A stretch of DNA of 12,452 nucleotides from positions 1 to 12,452 of the forward strand of contig CAZHDI010000098.1 in assembly GCA_964531285.1 (NCBI GenBank), written 5' to 3'. A program made the position numbers and the translations under genes. This document shows positions 1 through 7,308 of this stretch, piece by piece; the stretch's first letter is position 1; every line of letters begins with the position of its first letter. This DNA is from CAZHDI01 sp964531285. Its GTDB lineage: Bacteria > Pseudomonadota > Alphaproteobacteria > JAJFIK01. Under the pieces are notes generated by a model. That model did no database searches and was not told the DNA's origin. It saw only the letters and a program-made list of their open reading frames with translations.

Positions 1-360
1 CATCTGGTCGTAGACCTTGCGCAGAGCCGGCGCCATTTTGTTGCACAGGGTACCCGCGACGATCATCACGTCCGACTGGCGCGGCGAGGCGCGCGGCGCG
101 AAACCGAACCGTTCCAGGTCATAGCGCGGCATGGACGCCTGCATCATCTCGACCGCGCAGCAGGCGAGCCCGAACGTCATCCACATCAGCGACCCGGTGC
201 GCGCCCAGTTGATCAGATCGTCGGCCGCCGCCGTCACGAACCCCTTGTCGGCAAGCTGGTCGTTGACCTCGTCAAAATACAGATTGTGTCCGGCCAGGAC
301 CTGGACATCCTCCGGCCCCGAACGCGCACCCGACCCTGCCGGGATCTTGTCATCGCTCAT
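1..360 (-). CDS. nuoB: NADH-quinone oxidoreductase subunit B, 5' part (cut by window edge)
   Basis: NuoB is the subunit of respiratory complex I that holds the last iron-sulfur cluster (N2), which passes electrons from the peripheral arm to ubiquinone. Only the first 120 residues are here; the gene continues past base 1. The adjacent pair Cys67-Cys68 in GLACCAVEMM and Cys106 in VAGTLCNKMAP are three of the four N2 ligands known for this family; the fourth lies outside the window. The core begins near residue 40 (GFVTAAADDLINWARTGSL), after a polar N-terminal extension of about 35 residues. The start ATG is 4 nt after the nuoA stop, and a GGGAG in the last nuoA codons sits at ribosome-binding distance, so the two genes are co-transcribed and probably translationally coupled. 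Confidence 0.97.
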   Translation of the reverse strand, partial: MSDDKIPAGSGARSGPEDVQVLAGHNLYFDEVNDQLADKGFVTAAADDLINWARTGSLMWMTFGLACCAVEMMQASMPRYDLERFGFAPRASPRQSDVMIVAGTLCNKMAPALRKVYDQM

Positions 361-364
361 GGCT

Positions 365-730
365 TTACTCCCACTCCAGGGCACCCTTCTTCCATTCATA
401 GATAAAGCCGACGGTCAGCACGCCGAGAAACACCACCATGGACCAGAAGCCATAGAGGCCGATCTCGCCCAGTGCGACGGCCCAGGGGAACAGGAAGGCA
501 ACTTCAAGATCGAAAATGATGAATAGGATCGCCACGAGGTAATAGCGGACGTCGAATTTGATGCGCGAATCCTCGAAGGCATTGAAGCCGCATTCGTAAG
601 CCGAGGTCTTCTCCTGATCGGGCGCGCTCGGCGCCATCAGAAGCGAGGCACTCAGCATGGCGATGCCGATGACGGCGGAGATGCCGATAAAGAGGACAAC
701 CGGCAGATATTCCAGCAGAAGCGCATCCAT
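365..730 (-). CDS. nuoA: NADH-quinone oxidoreductase subunit A
   Basis: NuoA is a small membrane subunit of complex I at the junction of the peripheral and membrane arms. The 121-residue protein has the usual length and three membrane segments (about residues 8-31, 61-84 and 93-112). The conserved loop holds YECGF (45-49) with the loop cysteine, and the second helix region reads FDVRYYLVAILFIIFDLEVAF-like, a family signature. It is the first gene of the operon, with nuoB directly after it. The ATG at 730 is followed by a second ATG four bases on in another frame. No good Shine-Dalgarno site precedes the start; only GGGAC about 12 nt upstream is seen. Confidence 0.97.
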   Translation of the reverse strand: MDALLLEYLPVVLFIGISAVIGIAMLSASLLMAPSAPDQEKTSAYECGFNAFEDSRIKFDVRYYLVAILFIIFDLEVAFLFPWAVALGEIGLYGFWSMVVFLGVLTVGFIYEWKKGALEWE

Positions 731-1196
731 GACAGCGATGTCGTCCCGTTACCCTGATCCAGCGGCGGATCGCGATCCCACATGACTGGGCCCATCACCG
801 AGCCACCATGACCTGCCGGTCAGGCCGGCGGCGGACAGCGGTCCGGTGTCTTCCGATGGCGAAGCAGCCCGGCCCGCGCGCCCGGGGGCGCGGTTTCGGT
901 GCTCGGCACCGCAGCGCCGGTCCAAAACGGACTGGCTTTAATGGCGGCGTCCCCCTCCACATCCCGGAATTGGCGCCACCCTATGGAGGATTTGAGTGCA
1001 CTGCAACGTCAAACCAGACACCTGCGGGGCTGTGTCCCGGGGCGGCTGGTTGTCGGCTTTGGCCGGTAAAGCCTGGACGGGCATTGACCGCGGGTCGTAC
1101 CGCACAGGCTGTGTGGCGGCACGGTGAAACCGGCCCGAGCGCGTCATTCGACGTATTTTGGGAAAACGGTTTCTGGGGAAACGGTCTTGAAGAGAA
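731..1196. other. Gene-free stretch upstream of nuoA
   Basis: No convincing gene lies between nuoA and the tRNA. The nuo promoter should be here. On the minus strand TTGACG (1008-1013) could be a -35 box, but the AT-containing candidates for -10 (around 980-988) have spacers of 19-22 bp, so I do not call a promoter. A perfect 12-bp palindrome, GGATCGCGATCC, lies at 767-778, 37 bp upstream of nuoA. Just 3' of the tRNA, on the minus strand, a 5-bp GTTTC/GAAAC hairpin followed by CGTTTT (about 1161-1180) could be a weak terminator. Confidence 0.5.
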
Positions 1197-1273
1197 TGGC
1201 GGGAGTGACGGGGCTCGAACCCGCGACCTCCGGCGTGACAGGCCGGCACTCTAACCAACTGAGCTACACCCCC
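1197..1273 (-). tRNA. tRNA-Asp (GTC)
   Basis: A 77-nt cloverleaf can be drawn by hand. The acceptor stem is GGGGGTG with CACTCCC (one G-T pair), followed by discriminator G and an encoded CCA. The D arm is GCTC/GAGT, the anticodon stem is CCGGC/GCCGG with loop CTGTCAC, giving anticodon GTC (Asp), and the T arm is GCGGG-TTCGAGC-CCCGT. Its 3' end faces the nuo operon. Confidence 0.97.
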
Positions 1274-1316
1274 GCCGGGGCGTCAGGCCATCTCCGGCCC
1301 GCGCAGTAGAGGCAAG

Positions 1317-1346
1317 CATGTAGGGCAGCGTGCCATCGGCTGTCAA
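1317..1346 (-). promoter_or_regulatory. Probable promoter of tRNA-Asp
   Basis: On the minus strand a perfect -35 box TTGACA (1341-1346), inside CTTGAC as is common in alphaproteobacterial rRNA and tRNA promoters, is followed after 18 bp by TACATG (1317-1322), a weak -10 box. Transcription would start about 35 nt before the mature tRNA 5' end. This is a reading of consensus only. Confidence 0.5.
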
Positions 1347-1445
1347 GCGGATCGTCGGGCCCGGCGGCGTCTTTCCACCGGTCCGGATGAGCGGTCCCGG
1401 TTTCCGGAGCCCCGGCCGGCCGCTAAGCTGATGCCACTGACACAC

Positions 1446-1453
1446 AAGGAGGG
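1446..1453 (+). promoter_or_regulatory. Ribosome binding site that decides the asparaginase start
   Basis: AAGGAGGG lies 4 nt before the ATG at 1458. An in-frame ATG at 1431 lies upstream of this site and would give a 9-residue extension ahead of the signal peptide, so 1458 is preferred. Confidence 0.85.
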
Positions 1454-1457
1454 ACAC

Positions 1458-2465
1458 ATGACCACGCAGCATACTCTTGTATGGGGCCTCGCGCTTATGC
1501 TCGTCGGCGGCATTTTGGCGTCGGTTGGCGTCCAGACCGCACGGGCGGGTGAACCGGTTCTGCTGGTCCATGGCGGGGCCACCAGTTCCGATGTCGCGGA
1601 TGTGGACCCGGCCCGCATTGCCGCCTGGAAGGCCGGCCTGAATGCCGCCATGGCGGACGGCTATGCCATCCTGGCCGGCGGCGGCAGCGCCCTCGATGCC
1701 GTGGAGGCGGCGATCGTCGCCATGGAAGACGATCCGGCGTTCAATGCGGGCCGCGGCGCGGTCTTTACTGCCGATGGGCGCAATGAACTCGACGCCTCGA
1801 TCATGGATGGCGCGACCCTCAATGCCGGTGCGGTCGCCAATGTCACCCGGGTCAAGAACCCGATCCGCCTGGCCCGCTCGGTGATGGCCAATTCGCGTCA
1901 TCTGATGTTTGTCGGAAACGGCGCGGAGACCTTCGCCGAAAGCCACGATATCGACCTGGTGGCACCGGACTATTTCCGGACCGATGCGCGCTGGGACCAG
2001 TATCAGCGTGCCCTGGAGCGGATGATGCCCGACGGCCCCGATGCCAAAAAGGGCACTGTCGGGGCTGTAGCCCTCGACCGGGATGGCAATCTCGCCGCGG
2101 GAACCTCCACCGGCGGGCTGATGCTCAAGCGCTGGGGCCGGGTCGGCGACTCGCCCATCATCGGCGCCGGCACCTATGCGGACAATGCCTCCTGCGCCGT
2201 TTCGGCGACCGGCCAGGGCGAGTATTTCATCCGCGCCACGGTCGCCCGGGACATCTGCGCCCGCATGGAACTGGCGGGGGACAGCGTCAGCGCCGCCGCG
2301 AAAGGCGTCATTCACGGCAAACTGACCCAGTTGGGCGGCACCGGCGGCGTTATCGTGCTGGATGCGCAGGGCAACGCGGCGGCTGTGTTCAACACCACCG
2401 CGATGATCCGGGGCCGGATCGACGGCTCCGGTGCGACAACGGCGGTGTTCGAACCCGAGGAATGA
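1458..2465 (+). CDS. Exported isoaspartyl peptidase / L-asparaginase (Ntn-hydrolase, family T2)
   Basis: Members of this family hydrolyse L-asparagine and beta-aspartyl (isoaspartyl) dipeptides and mature by self-cleavage before a threonine, which becomes the nucleophile. The 335-residue protein has a Sec signal peptide (hydrophobic core about 9-25, likely cut after ARA at 28-30), so it should act in the periplasm or outside. The mature chain starts with the family block PVLLVHGGA. Cleavage is expected between Gly199 and Thr200 (KKGT-VGAVALD). The other active-site blocks are present: GTSTGG (215-220), GRVGDSPIIGAGTYAD (227-242) and ATGQGE (250-255), which match the second threonine, the Arg/Asp substrate clamp and the TGxGE loop known for EcAIII. 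It stands alone, divergent from the tRNA and convergent with the next gene. Isoaspartyl peptidase and asparaginase activity cannot be told apart from sequence. Confidence 0.93.
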   Translation: MTTQHTLVWGLALMLVGGILASVGVQTARAGEPVLLVHGGATSSDVADVDPARIAAWKAGLNAAMADGYAILAGGGSALDAVEAAIVAMEDDPAFNAGRGAVFTADGRNELDASIMDGATLNAGAVANVTRVKNPIRLARSVMANSRHLMFVGNGAETFAESHDIDLVAPDYFRTDARWDQYQRALERMMPDGPDAKKGTVGAVALDRDGNLAAGTSTGGLMLKRWGRVGDSPIIGAGTYADNASCAVSATGQGEYFIRATVARDICARMELAGDSVSAAAKGVIHGKLTQLGGTGGVIVLDAQGNAAAVFNTTAMIRGRIDGSGATTAVFEPEE

Positions 2466-2529
2466 CATCCCCCGCTTCCAAGAAAGGCGCGCGCTGGATC
2501 ACGAGGATGAGCGCCCGATTTCAGGACGG

Positions 2530-2562
2530 GGTCAGACCGCCGACGACCAGGGCCGTCTGACC
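2530..2562. terminator. Hairpin between convergent genes, possible bidirectional terminator
   Basis: GGTCAGAC (2530-2537) and GTCTGACC (2555-2562) are perfect 8-bp inverted repeats; after one C-C mismatch three more pairs (GCC/GGC) extend the stem, leaving a 9-nt loop. It lies about 65 bp past the asparaginase stop and 35 bp past the stop of the minus-strand gene. No T tract follows on either strand, so it is not a canonical intrinsic terminator; it may act with Rho or protect 3' ends. Confidence 0.4.
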
Positions 2563-2580
2563 GCTGAAGGTCAAATCCAT

Positions 2581-2595
2581 AAGGGCGCCGCCCTT
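2581..2595. terminator. Short hairpin directly after the FG-GAP/RTX gene stop
   Basis: AAGGGC-GCC-GCCCTT forms a 6-bp stem with a 3-nt loop, starting 1 nt after the TGA of the minus-strand gene. No T tract follows (minus strand continues ATGGATTTGACC). It probably works together with the larger hairpin at 2530-2562, if at all. Confidence 0.3.
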
Positions 2596-2596
2596 G

Positions 2597-5500
2597 TCAC
2601 AGCACCGGCGAGACCTCCGCCAGGGTCAATTCAAACTTAAAATTGTCTTCCGTCAGCTCGGTAAAGTCGACCTTCCTCAGCAGGATCGAGTCGTTGCCAT
2701 ACTGAATGAGCGTATTCTTGGACTGCTCCGCCGGACCGATCTCAAGCTGATCCCAGCTTGTCAGATCCGGATCGGTGAAGATCAGCCGGTCGCTCTCGGC
2801 CTGGAAGCCTTTGATCTCGTCGTCGCCCCAACCCGGTTCGAAGATGAAATCGTCCGCACCGTCGATATCGCTGATAATGTCGTTGCCGTCGCCGCCGACG
2901 ATAATGTCGTCCAGACGCCCTGCGCGGATGCGGTCATCGCCTTCATTGGCGAAATAGAAGTTGTTGCCTTCCTTGTCATCGAGGAGGTCGTTGCCGGTGC
3001 CGCCGAACATCACATCGTTGCCCTTGTCCCCATAGAGCTTGTCCGGACCGTCGCCGCCATAGAGATAATCGTCGCCGCGCTTGCCCTTCAGCTTGTCCTG
3101 CCCGCCCTCGGCCGAAAACAGATCGCCAAACTCCGTTCCGGACAATTTGTTCTTCTCGTCATTGCCCAGAAGGTTTTGACCGGGCAGTGCCTCGGCCGGG
3201 AAAATCGGATCGAGAAATGCATCGCGCTCGATGGTGATTTCCAGGGTCGCGCTATCGGTGAGCCCGGTTTCATCGACAATTGTGTAATGGAACTCCTCGA
3301 CCACCACCGAGCCGAAGGGCAGGTCCTGAAATGCCTGGACCGGCGCATAAAAGAAGGTCCCGTCCTCTTCGACGATAAAGGGCGCGGACAATCCGGAGCC
3401 ATCGGACTCCAGGATCGAGAACGAGTCGCCCACATTGATTTCGACATCGTTGGCAAACAGATCGAATTCGAAGAACTCGACATCCGGCAGGCTGGTCACC
3501 TCGTCGTCATTGGCCACCGGCGCCAGTTGCTGGCTTGGCTGACCGTAGACCACGTGCACCGCGCCGCGGTCGGCTCCGGCAAAATCCGAACCCGGCGCAC
3601 CGATCAGAATATCGTCGATGCCGTCGCCATTGCCGTCCGCACCGCCCGCGATGGCGAAGCCGGCGAAGTCGCCCGGCGCATCGCCGGTGATCAGATAACC
3701 GTCGACACCGGACAATTCCCCCAGATCGTAGCTGACCGGGAAGGCCTCTTCGCGCCCGAGAATTACATAGACGCCGCCTTGCTGCGGCCCGTCTTCCGGC
3801 AGAACACCCGCGCCGATCAACAGATCGTCGATGCCGTCGCCATTCACATCGCCCGCCGGACCGAGTTCGGCGCCGGCAAAGGCATTGCCCGGCGCCCCGC
3901 CGATAAAGAAGCCCTCATCCTCGGCGATCTCGTCGATCACCAAGGTGCTGCCGAAGCCGCCCTCCCGTCCGAACACGACGTAAATGAGACCTTCGCTGAA
4001 CTCATCGCCCGCCGCCCCCGGCAGACTGACCGCGAAATCATCGAGACCGTCATTGTTAATGTCGCCGATATCCGACACGCGGCGAGCGGCGAGGTCCAGA
4101 ATTCCGGTGATCCTGGTACCCTGCGTTTCATCGAGGCCCTCGAGCACAATAGTGTCATCCGGGGTTTCCGACCCGTAGATGATGAAGGCTGTTTCATCCG
4201 CCAGCGGAGACGGCAGCGACGCGATGATCACATCGTCGATGTCGTCGCCGTTGACGTCGCCGATACCGGAAACATCGACGCCAATGGATTCAAAATCACC
4301 GAACTGGGTGATCACCGTGCCCCGGTCCCCCGGCGCCGCCAGCGAGATCGTATCGGGAAGCGGGTCCTCGCCGCCGCTGCCGTAGATGATCGTCGCCCGG
4401 CCCGGAACATCGAAGAATCCCGCTTCGATGAACGGCATCCCGACGATCACATCGTCGAACCCGTCATTGTTGAAATCGCCCGCGGGATCGATTTTCAGGC
4501 TGAGCGAGTTGTCACCCGGCGCGCCTTCGAGCACGACACCGCCGCCACCCGCAAGGTCCTCATCCGTCATCTCCGCATCGAAACTATCGGCGCCATAGAC
4601 GATGAAGGCCGCACCCGGCGCACTTGGCTGGGGCGCCCCGATGGCCAGATCGGCAAGCCCGTCGCCATTGACGTCCCCCGCCGCTGACACGCGGAGCCCG
4701 TCAAATCCCGACGGATCGCTCAGGGTAAAGATAAAACCGTCGGACCCGTCCAGAAGCGCGGGGCTGATATTGGTTGGGATGCCCTCTTCGGTCCCGAAGA
4801 TGACGGCAACCTCCTGCTCGTTGGCCGACCCGATGGCATAGTCCTTGAACCCATCGCCATTCATGTCGCCGATGACCGTGACCGACGCGCCATAGGCATC
4901 GCCCGTGGCCGCGCCGCGCAGCACATCGCCATTCGCGGACGTAAACTCATCGATCGCCAGGATCGACTGCCGGGCAGTCAGGGTGACATCGGCCTCGCCA
5001 ATGCCGCCGCGCTCATCTTCGATCCCATAGGTGAAGGTCGTCTCCACCGTGCTGCCGAGCGGCACGCTGATCGGCAGGCGCGCGGTGAGCTGCCCTGCCT
5101 CGGTCAAGGTCACCGTCACCGCCCCGCCGTCCAGAACCGCAGTGCCGCTGCCATTGAAGACCGCGCCGTTCAGGGAGTGCGCGGTCAGACCATCGAGATC
5201 CGGATCGATATCGACGCCCGATCCGTTGTCGATCAAAAGATTACTGTTGCTCGATGTCGTCACCAGACTGATGACATCGTCCGCCGGTTCCGGATTTTCA
5301 TTGCCCAACCCAAAGAGCGGGTCACCGAACAGGCCGAAAATCTGGCCCGTATTCTGGGCCGCGCCATTGGGCGCGCGCGGGGCGCCGATGATCAGATCGT
5401 CAAAACCGTCCGCATTGAAATCGCTGCCGCCCACCAGGGTTGCGCCGAAATCGATATCGAAATCGGCGCCGAACAGGTTGAGCACCCGTTCCGGTCCTTC

Positions 5501-6727
5501 GGCGAACAGATCATTGGTTCCCGGAATACCGGACCCGCCGCCGAACACGATCGCGACCTCGTCCCGGCCTTCGGCCGTGATCGCGATATCCAGAAAGCTG
5601 TCGCCATTGACAAAGCCCGCCCCGGTCACGGCGCTCCCCAGCCGATCGCCGGCGGCACCGGCAAGCAGGGTCGTGCCCGGAAAGGCGCCCAGATCGATGG
5701 TGTCCGGCAGGGCGTTGCCGGCGAGCCCGGCGGATCCGCTTACGATCAGCACCGCACCGCTGTTGGCCTTGCCGCCGATGGAGGCATCGGGAAGCCCGAT
5801 CATGAAATCGTCGAAGCCGTCCCGGTCCAGATCGCCGGCCGGCGCCAGAACGGCGCCCGATGCCGCGAGGCCTTCATAGGCCAGGCGCACGACAGCGTTC
5901 GAACTCGCGCTCAGATCGACCGGGTCCTTGGGGCCTTTTTTGTCGCCAAGGACCAGATAGGCCACGCCGTCGCCCGTCTCGGAGCCGACCAGAATATCGC
6001 CGTACCCATCGCCATTGACGTCGCCGGCCGCGCTCACGGTCCGGCCGAGCCCGTCGCCCGCCTCCGCGCCGACAAGGACGAACCCGTCGTTCTTTTTCAG
6101 GTCGCCCAGATCTATGCTGTTCTTGAACTTGTCGCCGAACACGATGCGGACTTCGCCCGCATCCTCGCGCGTCTGAAGCGTGCCGTCTTTTTCATCGCCG
6201 ACCGTGACATCCGCGTTGGGCAGTTGGACCGCGAAATCGGTGACGCCGTCGCCGTTCACATCGCCCACAGCCGTAACGGACATATCTTCCGTGTCCACAC
6301 CCTCCAGGCCTTCCACTTCAATGGAATTTTCCGCATTGAGGGTCAGGTTCTCCACGGGGACGACCGAGGCATCGGTGATCTCCGTCGTGCCCGGTACAAT
6401 GGCGATGCGGGATGTGCCTTCGAGCGAGACCACAAGATCCGCCAAACCGTCCCCATCAAGATCGCCCACCGGCGCCAGGGAATCGCCGAAGCCGTCGGAG
6501 CGGCGAACCACATCGTCGACACCCTCGATGGTGATCTCCCGGAGAAAATCCTCCGTGGTCCCGGTCAGACGGAACACCGCGCCGGCACTGCCAATGTGAA
6601 GATCGTCGATGCGGTCGCCATTGATGTCGCCGGCCGGCTCCAAGGCCTGGCCAAGCTGTTCCCCCGCATCCGTTCCCAGAATGAAGAATCCGTTGGTGCC
6701 GTCGACTTGACGAAGATCAAATGTCAC
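2597..6727 (-). CDS. Large secreted FG-GAP double beta-propeller protein with RTX repeats (type I secretion substrate)
   Basis: Unnamed extracellular protein of 1376 residues. FG-GAP repeats build seven-bladed integrin-alpha-like propellers, each with a DxNxDGxxD calcium loop. Loops are seen at residues 34, 89, 156, 236, 299, 372 and 436, then 621, 685, 751, 824, 889, 960 and 1031: two sets of seven. A cadherin/Ig-like domain follows each set (about 478-586 and 1069-1167). RTX nonapeptides (GGxGxDxLx type, for example GGDGPDKLYG and GGTGNDLLD) fill about 1195-1300, and the last 70 residues form the usual acidic/hydrophobic tail recognised by type I secretion systems. There is no Sec signal, as expected for that route. 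The start is GTG at 6727, because an in-frame TGA lies three codons upstream and the next in-frame Met is residue 149; no Shine-Dalgarno site is at normal distance. The sixth loop (FVNGDSFLD) has lost its first acidic residue. Adhesion or matrix function is likely but not shown. Confidence 0.9.
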   Translation of the reverse strand: MTFDLRQVDGTNGFFILGTDAGEQLGQALEPAGDINGDRIDDLHIGSAGAVFRLTGTTEDFLREITIEGVDDVVRRSDGFGDSLAPVGDLDGDGLADLVVSLEGTSRIAIVPGTTEITDASVVPVENLTLNAENSIEVEGLEGVDTEDMSVTAVGDVNGDGVTDFAVQLPNADVTVGDEKDGTLQTREDAGEVRIVFGDKFKNSIDLGDLKKNDGFVLVGAEAGDGLGRTVSAAGDVNGDGYGDILVGSETGDGVAYLVLGDKKGPKDPVDLSASSNAVVRLAYEGLAASGAVLAPAGDLDRDGFDDFMIGLPDASIGGKANSGAVLIVSGSAGLAGNALPDTIDLGAFPGTTLLAGAAGDRLGSAVTGAGFVNGDSFLDIAITAEGRDEVAIVFGGGSGIPGTNDLFAEGPERVLNLFGADFDIDFGATLVGGSDFNADGFDDLIIGAPRAPNGAAQNTGQIFGLFGDPLFGLGNENPEPADDVISLVTTSSNSNLLIDNGSGVDIDPDLDGLTAHSLNGAVFNGSGTAVLDGGAVTVTLTEAGQLTARLPISVPLGSTVETTFTYGIEDERGGIGEADVTLTARQSILAIDEFTSANGDVLRGAATGDAYGASVTVIGDMNGDGFKDYAIGSANEQEVAVIFGTEEGIPTNISPALLDGSDGFIFTLSDPSGFDGLRVSAAGDVNGDGLADLAIGAPQPSAPGAAFIVYGADSFDAEMTDEDLAGGGGVVLEGAPGDNSLSLKIDPAGDFNNDGFDDVIVGMPFIEAGFFDVPGRATIIYGSGGEDPLPDTISLAAPGDRGTVITQFGDFESIGVDVSGIGDVNGDDIDDVIIASLPSPLADETAFIIYGSETPDDTIVLEGLDETQGTRITGILDLAARRVSDIGDINNDGLDDFAVSLPGAAGDEFSEGLIYVVFGREGGFGSTLVIDEIAEDEGFFIGGAPGNAFAGAELGPAGDVNGDGIDDLLIGAGVLPEDGPQQGGVYVILGREEAFPVSYDLGELSGVDGYLITGDAPGDFAGFAIAGGADGNGDGIDDILIGAPGSDFAGADRGAVHVVYGQPSQQLAPVANDDEVTSLPDVEFFEFDLFANDVEINVGDSFSILESDGSGLSAPFIVEEDGTFFYAPVQAFQDLPFGSVVVEEFHYTIVDETGLTDSATLEITIERDAFLDPIFPAEALPGQNLLGNDEKNKLSGTEFGDLFSAEGGQDKLKGKRGDDYLYGGDGPDKLYGDKGNDVMFGGTGNDLLDDKEGNNFYFANEGDDRIRAGRLDDIIVGGDGNDIISDIDGADDFIFEPGWGDDEIKGFQAESDRLIFTDPDLTSWDQLEIGPAEQSKNTLIQYGNDSILLRKVDFTELTEDNFKFELTLAEVSPVL
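2597..6727 (-). repeat. Fourteen degenerate FG-GAP coding repeats
   Basis: On the plus strand a GC-rich core of the type CCGTCGCCATTGACGTCGCC recurs about every 190-240 bp (clear examples near 3830-3853, 4651-4677, 4849-4872, 5996-6022 and 6244-6270). Each is the complement of a calcium-loop codon string for GDxNGDGxxD. The spacing breaks between about 4960 and 5300, where the first cadherin-like domain lies. The copies differ at many third positions, so they are old rather than recent duplications. Confidence 0.8.
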
Positions 6728-7128
6728 GCGTGCTCACGGCAGCACTCAGCGCTGCCGGCCTCCTGAATTGACTGACATGCCGCCGCGCCCCCGTCCGGCG
6801 CTCGGCTTCGATCTCGGCCCCGCGCAGAGGGGTGCCCGACAAGCCGGCCATCGTCAATCGGTAAAACACAGGGACCCGCAAGCGTGATCGGCCCGGGGCG
6901 CGTCGGCCTCGAACCTTCATCGGTCGATGGGCTTGCGGAGGAACGGGGGCGCCCGCACAGCGGTGCGCGCCTGAAGGTGTCCTGGCCGTCAGAAAGGGCC
7001 CCTCGAAAGCCCAACGTGTTCGACTTTTGTCCCGGAGCCGTCGTGCACCCTTACCGCAAACGAGACCGGGACATCTTCGCCACAATGGCCACCGTGAACT
7101 TGAGCGTCGCCAATTCTACGAAACATCA

Positions 7129-7144
7129 TTGCGCGATCGCGCAA
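7129..7144. repeat. Perfect 16-bp palindrome
   Basis: TTGCGCGATCGCGCAA is fully self-complementary. It lies about 400 bp upstream of the FG-GAP/RTX start. Its core CGCGATCGCGC (7132-7142) occurs again at 10902-10912 upstream of the beta-helix gene. It may be an operator for a dimeric regulator, or chance in GC-rich DNA. Confidence 0.45.
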
Positions 7145-7285
7145 ACCACCGCCCGGATGAGGTTTTCGGGAGAATCACTTGGGCGAGGCCATTTCCGGAC
7201 GAGCCAACCCTTTCCGACTCCGGCGTAAGATCGGGCATCCCCCGCGGATGTTCGCCACCATGTCTTATCAGCCCCGCGCGGTACT

Positions 7286-7308
7286 GATCACGAGGGGCTC
7301 GTGCGATC
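7286..7308 (-). terminator. Hairpin at the 3' end of the beta-helix/Calx-beta gene
   Basis: CACGAG (7289-7294) and CTCGTG (7298-7303) pair around a GGG loop, and GAT/ATC extends the stem across a 2-nt bulge. It begins right after the TAG stop. There is no T tract after it on the minus strand, so termination by it alone is doubtful. Confidence 0.35.

Larger units (their letters stand above)
6728..7308. other. Gene-free stretch between the two large secreted-protein genes
   Basis: About 580 bp with no ORF that looks coding; the frames present give Arg/Pro/Ser-rich shadows. It should hold the promoter of the FG-GAP/RTX gene, but I see no clear -35/-10 pair. Structures visible are the 16-bp palindrome at 7129-7144, an 8-bp inverted repeat TGTCCCGG...CCGGGACA (7028-7035 and 7066-7073, 30-nt loop), a 6-bp GGCAGC/GCTGCC hairpin just upstream of the GTG start (about 6738-6756 in plus coordinates), and a hairpin at the right end. 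Confidence 0.5.

Noticed and set aside
1158..1190. Direct repeat of GGAAA(A)CGGT near the tRNA 3' end
   Set aside because: Two short imperfect copies only; too short and too few for a repeat array or attachment site.
1197..1273. tRNA-Asp as integration site for an island carrying the large secreted-protein genes
   Set aside because: The tRNA 3' end points left toward nuo, so an island inserted there would lie to its left. No integrase or second copy of the tRNA 3' end is seen on the right.
808..1309. Small frames across the tRNA (1124-1309 and 808-1254 plus strand, 938-1258 minus strand) with strings such as GLEPATSG and DGARTRDLRRDRPA
   Set aside because: These strings are the well-known false translation of tRNA genes; the tRNA-Asp explains them.
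1251..2468. 405-aa minus-strand frame opposite the asparaginase gene
   Set aside because: It is antisense to a gene with full family motifs, has no recognisable domain, and runs into the tRNA. It results from high GC at third positions.
2594..6766. Long plus-strand frames (2594-4687, 697 aa; 5177-6766, 529 aa) opposite the FG-GAP/RTX gene
   Set aside because: Their apparent repeats (IVDAVAI-type strings) are the complement of the calcium-loop codons of the real gene. They have no start signals and no known domains.
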